DNA from: Primula veris
Lineage: Eukaryota > Streptophyta > Magnoliopsida > Ericales > Primulaceae
Direction: 5' to 3'
Assembly (NCBI GenBank): GCA_963682055.1
Contig: OY821749.1
Coordinates: 3,026,336-3,090,335 of the forward strand
DNA length: 64,000 nucleotides
Part shown: positions 12,780 through 25,615 of the stretch, one piece after another
Layout of the letters: every line of letters starts with the position of its first letter
How positions within the stretch are numbered: position 1 is the stretch's first letter
Position numbers and translations under genes: made by a program
The notes under the pieces: generated by a model
Seen by the model: the letters and a program-made list of their open reading frames with translations, nothing else
Databases searched by the model: none
Told to the model about the DNA's origin: nothing

Positions 12780-13125
12780 ATCTAGACGCCACGCTATCTT
12801 TATAAAGCTATTTCTTGCATTACATCCCACATTTCTAAACTTGTTAAGGCTAAATCTAACAAAATGTTCTATATCTATAATAATAGATTCCGGAGACCGT
12901 TTTGAGCTTCTATAAATTATTGCATTACGTTCAATCCATATGCAATATGTCGCACTAACCAATAAAAACTTGGCTAACTCGGCCGAGACCGACTTGCCTT
13001 TGCAATGTGTTTCCGCCTATACCACCCAAAAATTCCAGTCACCTTTGCTAATATTAAAACCAGATTTACCGAGAAGGACAGACCAAACCCGGTTAGAATA
13101 TTCGCATTCAAAGAATATACTTTTT
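12780..13125 (-). pseudogene. LINE reverse-transcriptase C-terminal remnant
   Basis: Reading the minus strand gives FFECEYSNRVWSVLLGK, then a frame with one in-frame stop (around 13010), then SATYCIWIERNAIIYRSSKR. This matches the zf-RVT region and the downstream IWxERN block at the 3' end of plant non-LTR retrotransposon (LINE) polyproteins. No RT core or endonuclease is present, so it is a decayed fragment. Its upstream edge abuts the hairpin at 13116-13170. Confidence 0.7.
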
Positions 13126-13170
13126 AGTGTTGTCACCATTCGCAAAATGGTGACAACACTAAGAAGTATA
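13116..13170. repeat. Short near-perfect inverted repeat (25-bp arms)
   Basis: Arms 13116-13140 and 13146-13170 are reverse complements with one mismatch and a 5-base loop (CGCAA). It sits at the edge of the LINE remnant. Confidence 0.9.
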
Positions 13171-14297
13171 TCTAAAAACAAAACTCATATCATGCTGCAG
13201 ACATAATATAGATAAAGTGCATCCTAAGCTTTGTCCCGAGGGGGGGAAACAAAGACATACGTGACCTTCAAGGGATTTTGCAGCCTTGTCACTTCAAAAC
13301 AGAACTTGCAAGTCACAGCTTAAATAAAATCACGTCACAAATTACTCAAAATGAAAAGAACGTTAAAAAAAACGCAAACCAAAACATCTGACCAATCTAA
13401 ACAATTGAACAACAGCCTAATGCTGACTCATACAAAACTTGGCAAAATTTACAGAACTTCAAATATTTACATCCGAACTTTATTTGCAAAAAAGGAGAGG
13501 TACATTGGCCTTGACATCTGGAAAAATGGCTTTACACCTAACTCAACTTACAACTAGGGCTTACATAAATCAGATAATTACATTCGTAAATTTGTCCAAC
13601 TTAATGGGAACAAAGAATCATATAAGGACCAAAAAGGAAATCTTACAATGACCTTTACACATAACTTGAAAACTTTACATACAGTTTTTTTCTGCGCAGA
13701 GGGGTACAATGGTCTTAACATTTGGAGCAACGGCATTGTGTTAATACCTAACTAAGTTTACAACTTGGGAATTACATAGTCGGAATACATCCTTAAATTT
13801 TCCAACTTAAAAGGGAACAAAGCGTCATTGAAGGACCAAAAAAATTCCTTGTATGACGTTTACATTCGGCACAACAGCCTCTTGCTACCATTAATACAAA
13901 GCAAAAACGCCAACTCCTAGTGAAACTATTTAGAAGTAAATCACATATTATTTACAAAGGCAATGACAGCACACAAATAACATTCTGGACATTCTATTAC
14001 ATTCTGTGAACCTAATACAATAATGCCTAACAAACAGAGAATCAGCTCTTTTGGAGAAATCGCACTTGAAATTCATAAGTTAGATTTTTGAGCAAGAGCT
14101 TGAGGCAATCAAAAGCATCTTAAGATTGATGGAATCAAAGAAGCGTCTTTCCAATCGCTCCCTGAATATGATAATAAAGTCCGCATGTCAAAAAGCTAGA
14201 CTTTAAGAAAGAAGATACACTTATTATAACATAATAGTTGAAAATATTTCTGGTAACAAAAAACTCTTTGCGATACCACCCACAGCATGAAAATGAC

Positions 14298-14335
<38 letters not shown>

Positions 14336-15510
14336 TGGTGGCTAAGGCTAGGAATTGCAACACGTAATAAAATATATATATATAGAGAGAGAGAGAGAGG
14401 AAATAAAAATACAAAGTAAGGGCAAAACATTACCCCCAAAAGAACTGTAAATTAGCTACTCTCACTCACTTATTCTCGCTACAATCAAGAAATGTGTAAA
14501 ACAAATGCCATGTTTGTAAAGCCATAGGGCCTCTTATTCTAATACCTATAATTTTTTGTTAAACGAACACCTTAATTTATTATGCCATAAAGAGCCCTTA
14601 ATTTTTCAACCTAGTTTTAGATTGAATATGCAAAGATAGTGACATTTTATGGCAGAAAATAGGGATTGTACGCATAGCAGATGAAACATCAAGCTTTAAC
14701 CATGCAATAATAGTTAAATCTACATGCATGCTTATGTGTTAGGTCAAACATTCATTCAAACTGACCCATATCCTAATCCAGGCTTAATTCTGAAGTGTCC
14801 AACACCATATGCAGCTGCAAACTCTAGATTGACAAAAATACATTTATTTCCAAGAAACCACAATCTTAAAATCTAATACTGAAAGCAAATAACAACTAAG
14901 GCTCTAAGAATCACATAGCTGTAGTCAACACGTAATAGTCAGTTTGCTCTATCTACTCAATATCCTATTCTATTCCTTTTTCAAGTAACAGTGGTTCCGC
15001 ATTAATCAAGCTGAAAACAATTTGTTTGTATCTCATGATCATTGAAAGTCGGATAACTTTATAGCAAAAGTAATTTCTTCAATGGAAGTAAGAACTATAG
15101 CACAAGAATCATGCCCAGACAGTACAGTTGTATCTGTTTAGCAATATTTGAATACCAAGTAAGGAAAAGGAAAATGGAAAAGTAATGAGAGCGAAAGCTG
15201 AAACAAACTTAAATCACACACAATCATATAACATAACTTTCAAATCCAAGGTCACAAGCCTTAGAAAGTGACAGAATCTAAGAGAACACACACAGAGACC
15301 TATGGAATTCTCGCCAGTTGGGTCGTAAATGCCCAACCGAAGACAGCAAGTCCTTAGTTGCTATGAAGTTTTTGAGTAATAAAGTATCCGCATATTTAAG
15401 GTTTTATAAAAAAGACAGAAAATGCAAGGAATCCGGCTTTCTCTCTTAATGACACTAACAGAACTTACTTTTTCATTCGAAAAGGCACACAAGTAGAAAG
15501 ATTAGATCCT
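13171..15510. other. Downstream flank of the CFIm68-like gene, with a diverged duplication
   Basis: This stretch lies 3' of the minus-strand RNA-binding protein gene and should include its 3' UTR next to 15510. Two diverged copies of a ~140-bp block occur at about 13496-13635 and 13700-13842, both running through GGGAACAAAG and AAGGACCAAAAA. A 29-base C run lies at 14300-14328 and a TA/GA simple repeat near 14372-14398. No gene was recognised. Confidence 0.5.
14300..14328. repeat. Poly-C run (29 C)
   Basis: An uninterrupted C run ending in GGTGAAATGG. Length is likely uncertain for technical reasons. Confidence 0.8.
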
Positions 15511-17751
15511 TTATTCTGAAGGCATGCGTCTCCTTTTTCCATAATCTCCATCTCTAGATCGTCGATAATCCTCTTCTGGTATAGCCTTGGACCTGCTTCG
15601 AGATCTTGAAGAAGACTGTCCTCGATCCCAATCCTCATTCTCCTCTCGATAGCGATGGTTTCTCTCAGGTCTCTCCTTTTCCATCTCTCTCTCATCTCGA
15701 TGCCTTCTCTCTCTATCATCACGTTCAGATCCCCACTCCTTCTCCCTCGAAGCAACATTTGATCTCGCTCCTTTCTCTTGGTTCCCATCACCATAACCGT
15801 ATTCGGAACCACCATCTTCACCTCCTGATACAGAACAATGGAGGGCTCATAACTTTTTCTCGTAGAAAGTAAACACGACGAAAAGGGGAAATACTAAGAA
15901 ACATAAATTTTATTGTATACAATTTCTCGTTATTGTATGTATGTATACATAGACAGCGAGAAAGAGAGAGAGAGATTTTGTTTCATATTTATACTTGATT
16001 AGATGCAACTTTGAACATTTAATTTATGAAAAAATATATTTTAGGATGTGGATAAGACTTTTTTGTTGCAACATTTAAAGTTTTAAACACAGCCTATTTG
16101 CTTCAAAGTTGGACTGCATTTGGTTGATCAGTTTAAAAACTCAGCTTTTCAGATTTTTTGTCGTGAGAAAGCTAAAAGCAGTAAGCTAGATCAACCTAGC
16201 TTTTCCCTGAAACTTAAAAATTCCACCTGATTTACTTATAAGCTGCAACCAAACCAGGTTTAGAGATTGTAAAACTCGGGGTTCTTTTTTCTTTGAATAA
16301 AGTAAACAGATTTCAAATTATTTTTATGTTCTCTTTGGTTTAATCTTCTCTAGCCCTTCTAGTTCGACATTACCTCCATAACTCGATTCTCTGGTCCTTT
16401 GTCCATATTCATCTCCTCCACCCATACTAGTATCACCCCACATACCTTGTTGCCCATCCATATTAGGGTTACCCATCATACTCATTCCCATTCCCATACC
16501 CATTCCGTTATTTCCCATTCCTCTACCGAAAAACGCCGGATTTACATGAGGTGCCACCCCGGTCATCCCCATTGGAGGAAAAGACGGCATTACCCCTGGG
16601 AAACCAGGACCTGGAAATCCCCCATAGCCAGCTCCCCGACCCATAAAACTCGGATCGAACCCAGCACCCATCATCCCTTGAGGGTTCATCATACCACCCA
16701 TCGGCCCACCAAAAGAGGGCCCACCCATCGGACCAAATCCTCCTCCATTGGGACCACCACCGGCCATGTTCCTTCCTCCCATTGGGCCTCCCCTTCCCCT
16801 AATGGGCCCACTTACCGGGCCTCGAGGCCCACCTCGTCCCCACCCACCTCTCCCTCCGTAGTTTCTCTCTCCATTGTTAGGGTGTTGTTGGTTCATCCCA
16901 CCACCCCTCCCCAGATTGTCGTTCATGGGCCTTCGATTCTGAGGCTGAAACTGAGTTTGAGTTTGGTTTTTATTTACATAATTTGAACCCATTTGCCTTA
17001 TAGTTTGTGGCGAAGCAAAGGCGACCACACAAGCTCGACCATTGAAAATGTGACCATTCATTCCGTCTTTACACATAGACGCAGATACAGAATCGTAAAA
17101 CTCGACTTGACAATAGCCTTTGGATTTACCACTAGCTCTCTCGTCGAAGAACTTTATCTCTTTTACTCTCCCGTATTGAGACAAAACACTCTCTATCTCT
17201 GCATCTGTGGTCCACCAATGGAGTTCTCCCACAAATAGCATCGTCGCACCATTATTATCCATCGGACGACTATTTTCATTATTAGAATAATTCACAATTG
17301 TGCTCGTTTGGTTATGTCCCATACCAGGGTTCTGAACTGGTACACCTCCAGTAGAAACTTTTGCAGGTAATATGGAACTTTCAACACCAATTTTTTGAGC
17401 GACAATATTTTCTTTTGGAGCATTGAAATTGATCCCCATAACTCTATCCTGCTGAAAATTTTCAGTGGATACCATTTGGCCTCTATCAGCTGTTAATTCC
17501 ACTTTAGGTTGTGGAATTTTGATATTAGACTCAGGGGGATTAGCTTTTGGTGCCATTTGTATCACAGGTTGTTGCATTTGCTGAAATTTTTCTCCAACGT
17601 TTACGTCATTATAAAGATCGTCGTATTCGTCATCATCTCCAATAACCTCATCATCTGCAAGAGCAGAAATAGTTCCACCTCCTTGGTACCTCATTTTTTG
17701 GGACCCATTATATTCGTCCCCATAATCTAGTTGTTCTGCCCCAGGATCCAT
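15511..17751 (-). CDS. CFIm68/CPSF6-like RRM protein (pre-mRNA 3'-end processing)
   Basis: Two exons, 16374-17751 and 15511-15824, join across a GT..AG intron to give 1692 nt (563 aa, TAA stop). The N-terminus is acidic (residues ~1-50, DDEVIGDDDEYDDLYNDV). One RRM spans ~169-246, with RNP2 LFVGEL (172-177) and RNP1 KGYCQVEF (211-218). Residues ~285-440 are Gly/Pro/Met-rich. The C-terminus, mostly in exon 2, is rich in RE/RD/RS pairs and ends near KAIPEEDYRRSRDGDYGKRR. This order (RRM, Gly/Pro region, RS-like tail) is that of the large subunit of cleavage factor Im, which binds UGUA-containing pre-mRNA with CFIm25 and promotes cleavage and polyadenylation in the nucleus. Plant homologues of this type include Arabidopsis At1g13190 and At5g55670 (from memory). 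If the intron is not spliced, the frame stops after about 475 residues and loses the RS-like tail. Confidence 0.92.
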
Positions 17752-19156
17752 CTATAATATCCAACTATCGGTTGTTACGATACCTACAGAGAGACAGATC
17801 TGGCTCAAATGGAAGAAAAAGACATGAAAGTTGTAGCTTGTTCTTTGTTCATTTTGATCAAATAGTTGTAATTTAATGTTGTTTTTATTACCTTACAGCT
17901 AAGCTAGAGCTTGTTCTAGCAAGTTTGAATACTTATACCGTTTGTCTTTTAATTCATACGTACTTGCTAAAAAACATAAAAGAGGCAAGTTTTGGAAATC
18001 GAAAATTAAACTTGCTTGAGAGAAGTGGATTACTTGTTAGTTTCAATAAGTAACCAATTTATTCCGAAAGATGAAGCCGGCCAAATAAAAGACATACAAG
18101 TCTAGGCACAAGGTTATTAGATAGGCAGTATGAAATTCGAAAACTGTATAATTTGTATTACCGAGTGTATTGGTATACTGCCTCTATATAGTAAAAAATA
18201 ATAGAATACAGTCCATTTCGATATATCTGTATATAATATTTAAATCCACTTTCAGATTTAAAGATACACAGAGGATCTGACTAATTTTTGAAATCCGTAT
18301 AAGCTTGGATAGAGAACAGTATCAAGATACTTACCCCAAAAAAAAAACAGTATCAAGATTTTTTAAACAACGCAACTAAAGTTGCCTGATGTAAGCATAC
18401 ATACCGTCATAAGTAACTAAGTGAGTACAAAAACAAAGAGCAAAAGGAGAAAAAAAACAATTTCGGCAATTTAGATAGAGATTTCCGTTAATCAAAATCA
18501 TAGTTTCATAAGGGAACAAGAAGACGGCACGGAGGGAGTGCATCTTCACACGGAAAGATCATAAGATACATAGTTCTTGCCTAGCGGACAACCAATGTAA
18601 GTGTATAAGCAAAAAAAATTTTGAACATACATGAAATCGAACAAGCTGATGGCACACTCTTGATTTATTTACTATCGACTTTATTTAAGTATTTTAATCT
18701 ATGGTATAATGAATAGTTTACAGTTTTGAAGGTTCCCATACAGTTTTGAAGATTACCATGAAACCATACAAGTTTAAGAGGGATCTTAATAGTTCTTCAA
18801 TAAGAAAATTATTCATTACTTAACTCAAATCAAAATCCATCGTTTAAGATAAATTTTTATTACATGTGAAGAAGAGGTAACGAGTAAGGCTTCTCTAATT
18901 CGATTTAGGCTTATGTGTTTACTGTTTATAGAAACATGTACGCATTTAATTAGTCTAAATGGTACCCGGAATATTACATGATGTAACAGATCAATCTTAT
19001 AATTTCGAACACATTGCTTCCATGTCCTATTTTCTTTTCTTCTGAATACCATTATATCGGACTTATTTTGTGTTTCTATAAATATTAACGAACTTGAAAA
19101 GAGGTAAATGATTTTATCATAATGGATACGTTTCATGCAGTGGATGCATGAAGAAA
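17752..19156. other. 5' flank of the CFIm68-like gene and intergenic DNA
   Basis: The bases just above 17751 should hold the promoter and 5' UTR of the minus-strand gene. No clear TATA box was chosen. Farther out the DNA is AT-rich with no coding frame showing family features. Confidence 0.45.
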
Positions 19157-19789
19157 CTTCTTAGTGGTACTCAGGCACCTAAAATCAGGTGCTGCTGGGT
19201 TACAGAAGAGGACCTAACTTATAAAGATAAATAATAATTTATATATCAACATATAAACAAAAATTAAATGAATAGTCTCTGTGCATCTAGTTCACGGTCG
19301 AAATTTTGGCTTTTTAAAACTATATCCAATTGCAAGATATCCTATAACAATAACTGGAACAATAAACAAGTATTATCTGTGGTAAGATGTATTTCGTACA
19401 AATATAAGAGTGCAAATCTTTTCCTTGACAAACAAGAAAAAAATTGCTAAATCTTTATCAAAATCTGACCATGCATTTATAAATCTTCAGACAAAATGTG
19501 AAACAGCAACGAGTTATTAGGGAAAACAAATACACAACATTCTCTTGCAAGGAATACAACTTACTACGCCTCAGACTTGTTTACTATTTTAATTATTGTT
19601 GTAAGACCGTTTGCAATCGGATACACATTGGGAAGGCCAAATTTTTATCCTTTTGAGCTAGATACATGGAGAATATTCATTTGATTGCTGCACATATGTT
19701 AATTTATGAATCTTAATAGTCTTTATAATTAGGTCATTTTGTAACCCAACAAGCGCCTGCCTGATTTTTGGTGTCCAAGTACCATTAAA
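19157..19789. mobile_element. Foldback (MITE-like) element with ~50-bp inverted ends
   Basis: The left end (19157-19206) contains GGTACTCAGGCACCTAAAAT and GCTGGGTTACAGAA. The reverse complement of the right end (19737-19789) carries diverged versions (TGGTACTTGGACACC, TTGGGTTACAAAA). The centre is AT-rich and non-coding. Confidence 0.55.
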
Positions 19790-20219
19790 AAAAATCTACC
19801 GACATCCATTTAAATGAAACAGGTACAAATGAAAATTTTAACTACCCCATTTTCAAGAACATAAAATCAATCGATATAAAGGAAGCATAAATTATAGGGG
19901 AAAAAAGAACATGTGAGATTTAGTTCGAATTTATCAGGTCGATCAGTTACATAATCTTTTATACTGGTTACATTTAGACAACTCACATGCCTGCAAGTAG
20001 ATAAACACGTATGGTTAACACGAACTAGAAAAGCCTTACCCATTGCCCTTTCAGTGTGAGATTTCAGCTTAAAGCTGCAACCAAACAACCCCACAGTATT
20101 ATCTTTCAACACAACGATCGATCTATGAAGTAATTCAATATCACTAATTGACATCTCCGGATAGAACAAAGTTAGCCTCACAAAAGTTTTTTTAATATTA
20201 ATTGCACTTTAATACTCTT

Positions 20220-21960
20220 ACGTATCAGCTATTAATACTTTTTTTGAAAAAAAAAAATTACTTGTTGACTGGTTGATCTACAAAATTACAACAACCCCTT
20301 TATTTAATACTATAATTGATGATTGAATTTTCAGATAAGATTAGTAATCCATTGTCATAAGTACCAAAATCAGTAAAACAGAAAATATGTAGACTTTCAA
20401 CTTAGAATTTTTACTCCAAGTGCTCCAATCGGCTACACATTTAGCGAATAGAGACAAGTTCGTATAATATATAGATTCACTTTTATACTGGTACTTATCA
20501 GCTTTCAACATTTCATCGAGCAAATAGAGACAAGTTTATATAATCTATAGTTTCACTTTAATACACCAACTTGTCAGCTTTCAACATAGTTTTGAAAAAG
20601 TTAGGACGGCTAACTGGTAGATCAACAAGATTACAACAAACCTTTTATTTATTACTAGTATAAGTGGTTTTTGGGACAAGGTTAGTAATAAATGTCATAA
20701 GACCCATAACTACCAAAATCAGTAAAACAGTAAAAAAACTTAAAACAAAAAAGTTACAGGCTTTTAAAAAAAATACCCAAGTTCTCAAATTGGCTACATA
20801 TCGAGCTAAAAGAGACAAGTTCTCATAAATACTAGTTGCACTTTAATACACTAACTAATCAGCTTTCAACATTTTTTGTAAAGATACTGGTAATAGTTGA
20901 CAACTTGAGCTACAAAATCACAACCCTTCATAAATTACTAGTATTAGTAACTGGTTTTTGAGACAAGGTGAGTAATATACTGTCAAAACTACCGGAATCA
21001 GTAAAACAGTAAAAAGAACTTGAAAACAAAAAAGTTACAGGCTTTTAAAAAAATTATCCAAGTTCTTAAATCGGCTGCATATCGAGTTAAAAGAGACAAG
21101 TTCTCATAAATACTAGTGGCACTTTAACACACCAACTAACCAGCTTTCAACATTTTTTGTAAAGATACTAGTAACAGTTGACTAATTGATCTACAAAATC
21201 ACAACAAACCCTTCATAAATTACTAGTTTAATAATCAAGTTTTGATATAAAGTTAGTAATTAACTGTCATAAGTCATAATTACCACAATTAGTAAAACAG
21301 TAAAGGCTTAAACCAGAAAAGTTACACGTTTCTTACAATTTTACTTTAAAAAAATTACCCCAAGAGCTCAAATCGGCTAAATATCGAGCTAATAGAGACA
21401 AGTTCTCATAATTATTAGTAGCACTTTAATACACCAACTAATCAGCTTTCAACATTTTTTGTAAAGATACTAATAGTTGACTAACTGATCTACAAAATTA
21501 CAACAAACCCTTCATATATCACTAGTATTAATAATTAAATTTTAAGATAAAGTTAGTAATTAACTGTCATAAGTATTCAAATCAGTAAAACAAAAAAGTT
21601 ACAGCCTTTTTACTTAAAACTATTTTAAAATTTACCCCAGTAGCTCAAATCAGCTCCATATCAATCGTATATATACACTTCTTTTATCTATAAATTTATA
21701 GTAAATATTTTTTTTTGTATAGATACTAGTAATAGTTGACTAATTGATCTATAAAATTACAACAAACCCTTCATAAATTACTAGTAGTAATAATTAAATG
21801 TTGAGATAGAGTTAATAATTAACTGTCGTCGTAAGTACCCAAATCAGTAAAACAAAAAAGTTACAGCCTTTTACTTAAAACTTTATTAAATTTTAACCCA
21901 GTAGCTCAAATAAACTAAATATCATTATATAAATCAAATCTATACACTTCTTGTGTTTAT
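20220..21960. repeat. Diverged tandem array, about six units of 265-350 bp
   Basis: A common unit recurs with TCAGCTTTCAACATTTTTTG, then GATCTACAAAATCACAACAA, then CATAAATTACTAGT, then AATCAGTAAAACAG, then AGAGACAAGTTCTCATAA. The AGTAAAACA word appears near 20371, 20721, 21002, 21293, 21582 and 21847, giving spacings of about 350, 281, 291, 289 and 265 bp. Units differ by substitutions and small indels and none is coding. Confidence 0.85.
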
Positions 21961-23267
21961 AAATCTATAGTGAATAATTATGTGATAAAAATTACATAAA
22001 AAGCAAAAGTACAAAACTAATTTAACGAAGGGGAAGAGAAATACCTAAAAAAAAAAGAGAGATAAATCGGAGATGTTTTAAGTATAATTACGAAAATAAC
22101 CTTGAAATTTGTATGTTTAAGATCGATTTGAAGGATTATTAAACGAGCTCTATCAGATGGTCTTCTTTCTCTTTCTATATCTATATATATATATATATAT
22201 TTATGTATGTATCGATAGTTTTGAAAGAAAAAATGAGTACGCTAGGCAAGTTATGTATGGGTGTAAGAGTTATTTATTATTATTTCCCATTTATTGTTTT
22301 ATTTTTTTGGATAAATGTGTATATTCATGAACAAATGACAATGGATATATGGTAAAATGTCATATAAAATTACTTTTTTATACTACAAAATAACATAAAA
22401 TGAGGGAAGTTAATAGTAAAAAAAATTAGACGGAAGTTACTAGGTGGGGCTCACTCGGAGTCCGCCGTCCTGCCCTATTTTGAAATTTTTTTACCGAAAA
22501 AATAAAAAAGTATATATATTACGAAATTTTCTATAAAAATTAACATTCATCCCTTATTACGAAAAAAATACTCTAGGATATTAAAAAAAATACATAGAAT
22601 ATCGGTCCTTTCTATTTATAATTCGTGATTCCGTCGCTGCATTTAGATAATTTGCAATATTAACAAAAACCAAACTCATACCATCTCGTATATTTAAGGT
22701 TTTATTCTTCGCTTTAAAAGCAACGTCAGTTTGAATCAAATCAATTCAAGTTAATAATGTGCATGCAGGGTAATAGTATAAGTACTCATTGTTTTATTGC
22801 GCAAAATTTAATCTATTAAGCGGTTGGTTTTAAGTAGTTTCAATTTAGTTTCCTAATTCTCTTGGACGTACGCTTTTAAATATGATATGATTCATTTAAG
22901 TAGTATGTGGAAGTTAATCATTAAATGTTATTGCAAATCCAATTTATGATATTATATCTTAATTGCTACTTAATTCATTAGAAACATTTCTAAAATTCAA
23001 GAAAACTTGACTTATCTGAAATTGGTGACATGCAATTAGATGAAATAAGTTAGGAATTAAACCTAATATTGGTTATTAGGTGTTACAGTATGACTTTTTT
23101 TAATGCTTTCAATTAGACAACTTCAAGGTTCACAATTTGATGATGTAAATTTAGAGAATCATTAATTTTATTTCTATCTTAGTAAAAGGAATGTTAAGAC
23201 CCTAACAAGGAAACAAAAGAAAATGAAGAGTTAACTAGCTTTAATCCGCAAGTGACACATGATCGTG
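21961..23267. other. Intergenic, AT-rich, no gene seen
   Basis: Includes a short TA microsatellite near 22176-22200. No coding frame, RNA gene or strong repeat was recognised. Confidence 0.45.
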
Positions 23268-23923
23268 ATCGGGCTGTACATGAACCGAACAGTTCATGAA
23301 CAGATCGCGTTCGGTTTGTTAACAGCTCGTTTCGTGTTCGTTTGCTAAACAAATGAACCGAACATGCACATAAATTTAGCGTTCGTTAAGTAAACAAACC
23401 GAACATAAACACGACCCCGTTCGTTCGTTAAGAGTTCGGTTTGTTAAGAATTCAAACAATTACTTAGATTAGATAATATTACAGATTATGATATGTATTA
23501 ATAGATAAAAAAGTAAAGTATTACGTAAATTTTCAAAATGTTTATAAACCGTTATGTTTACAAACCATTTAGCAATCTTGAAAACCCACATTATGTGAAA
23601 TTTACGCATACAAACATATTTACAAAAAATTAACATTATTTTATTTAGATATTACAAAAGTTCAAAACTTGAAACTTTTAACACATGTTTACATACATAT
23701 GAACATTGATGTTGTGTTAATAATATATATATAACTTTGTAACCGAGTCTAAACTCAATTCCTAATATTTTTGTTGTGAACAAATCGTTGTTCGTTCGCC
23801 AAGCTGTTATGTTCATGTTAATTCATTTATAAACGAACATGAATCGAACATGAACAATTATTTTGAGTTAGAACGAACATGAACAAAGCTCTGTTCGGTT
23901 CGTTCCGTTCATTTGCACCCCTA
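23268..23923. mobile_element. MITE-like element, hAT style
   Basis: The left end reads GGGCTGTACATGAACCGAAC and the reverse complement of the right end reads TAGGGGTGCAAATGAACGG followed by further GAACCGAACA words. Terminal inverted similarity plus internal repeats of GTTCGGTTTGTTAA-like words is typical of hAT-related plant MITEs. No clean 8-bp target duplication was found, so borders are approximate. Confidence 0.55.
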
Positions 23924-24747
23924 ATCACAACCATGACATCTCTTGGAGGGATATCATACATTCTGCATTATCCCTAATTTGAATTGAAACATCCATAAGA
24001 TAGTAGTTTGAGCCTTCTCGAGAATCGTGGCCAAACACAACAGAAAAGCTTGAGCTTTGTTAAGTCTCACGCACACAAAAGAGAGACTGCGAGGTATTAA
24101 ATCTCACCCATGACGGCAAGACAAAGGCGGAGTTCATTTTTTTTATTTTTTTATTTTTTTATTTTACGAATAGTTAGACCGTTATTTTTTTATTTTTTTA
24201 AAAAGAACTTTTTGTCCCTCTGAAACTAAATTCATAATGGCTAGTATACTAATCTATCATTTGGTCCTTTAGATTTTTAAAATAAATTGATTTATAACGA
24301 CCAGGCTTTTTTATGAAAAAAGTTCCCTTTAATTTTCTTAATTTGAAGCTGCAAGTCCTATACAAATTAAACTAGTTTTCCATCTTCTCTTTTTATTTTC
24401 TTTCACTTCATACCAGACTTACCAGTCACTCATCCATAAATCAATTAGTTTTATGAAAATTTGTCCAAGTTTACAAACGATAAAAAGAACCACAACCTTT
24501 TGATACAAGTCTAAGATGATTACCACACCAAATTACCCACTGCAAAAGTCTCTAGAACTTTCCTGTTGTTCCTTAAACAATAGAAGCTATCCACTCATTT
24601 TTGACTTGTTTCCTACTTCTTCCATTATTATTTTAAGAACTCCGCATTTTAATTTATACTTCTATACCTTGTAATTTAACATTCACTAATTTCATGGTTG
24701 AACATTGTTAAATTTAAAAAAATCAAAAGATGGTTAATTCTCACGGA
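23924..24747. other. Intergenic, no gene seen
   Basis: AT-rich spacer between two MITE-like elements, with no supported coding frame. Confidence 0.4.
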
Positions 24748-25238
24748 TAGGGATGGCAAAATTCCGGGTTTTGGCCCGATCCGACCCGTTACGGATTAGA
24801 TAAAAGTGCAGAATTATTTTGGTCGGGTTGGATTGGGTTATTTTGCACTTTTGTGCAACTTTGTGCAAGTTAGAAATAAGTTCATATTCCCTATAGATAC
24901 CACTTTTTGATTATTTATTTTATTTACCAAAACGTCATTCATAAAAAATGGAAAAAAAACATATAAAATTATATAAAATGCAAAAATGAAAAAAAAAATC
25001 ACAAAGAAATAAAAAAATCACAAAAAAATTATAAAAAATGAAAAAATCACAAATAATCACAAAATTACAAAAAAAATGAAAAAAAAAATAAAAAAAAATG
25101 AAAAAAAATGAAAAAAACCACAAAATATTATAAAAAATGAAAAAAATCACATAAAATTATAAAAAATAAAAAAATCACAAAATATTAAAAGAGACTCATT
25201 CACCAAATTAATTAGTCATCTCTCTTGTGTACTAACTT

Positions 25239-25285
<47 letters not shown>

Positions 25286-25615
25286 TTATTTTATTTTAGC
25301 TTATTATTTTCTTTTTTTTGTCAGTTTTTTTCCTTTTATTTTTTTGGGTATTGTTGTAAACAATAATTTAAATTATTATAAATTTTTACCAGGTAAATAT
25401 AAAAAATTTGGAAAAAATAAGATTTTTAGGCTTTTCTAATTTAATTAAATGGTTATTGATAGATGCTTAATAATGGTTTGCACTTCTTTGACTTATAAAA
25501 AAAATTCCGGATCAAACGGGTCGGGTATAAACGGATTGGGTCGGGTTATGTGCGGATTGATGTGCGGGTCGGATCGGGTTGGGTTTCGAGAAACCCGGCC
25601 CAATTGGCATCCCTA
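24748..25615. mobile_element. hAT-like non-autonomous element (868 bp)
   Basis: The ends are TAGGGATGGCAA on the left and, reverse-complemented, TAGGGATGCCAATTGGGCCG on the right. Sub-terminal GGGTCGGGTT / AACCCGACC words occur on both sides. The flanking octamers CTCACGGA and CTCACATA agree at six of eight positions, fitting an aged 8-bp hAT target duplication. The centre holds an A-rich simple region (about 24945-25180, AAAAATCACAAA-like) and a TA microsatellite (about 25250-25282). No transposase frame is present. Confidence 0.65.

Noticed and set aside
15465..15821. 118-codon Arg/Met/Glu-rich minus-strand frame
   Set aside because: It is the wrong frame of exon 2 of the CFIm68-like gene; the correct frame gives the RE/RS tail and joins exon 1 cleanly.
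16399..16986. 195-codon + strand frame rich in His/Thr/Ser
   Set aside because: It is an antisense shadow of the Gly/Pro/Met-rich coding exon on the minus strand.
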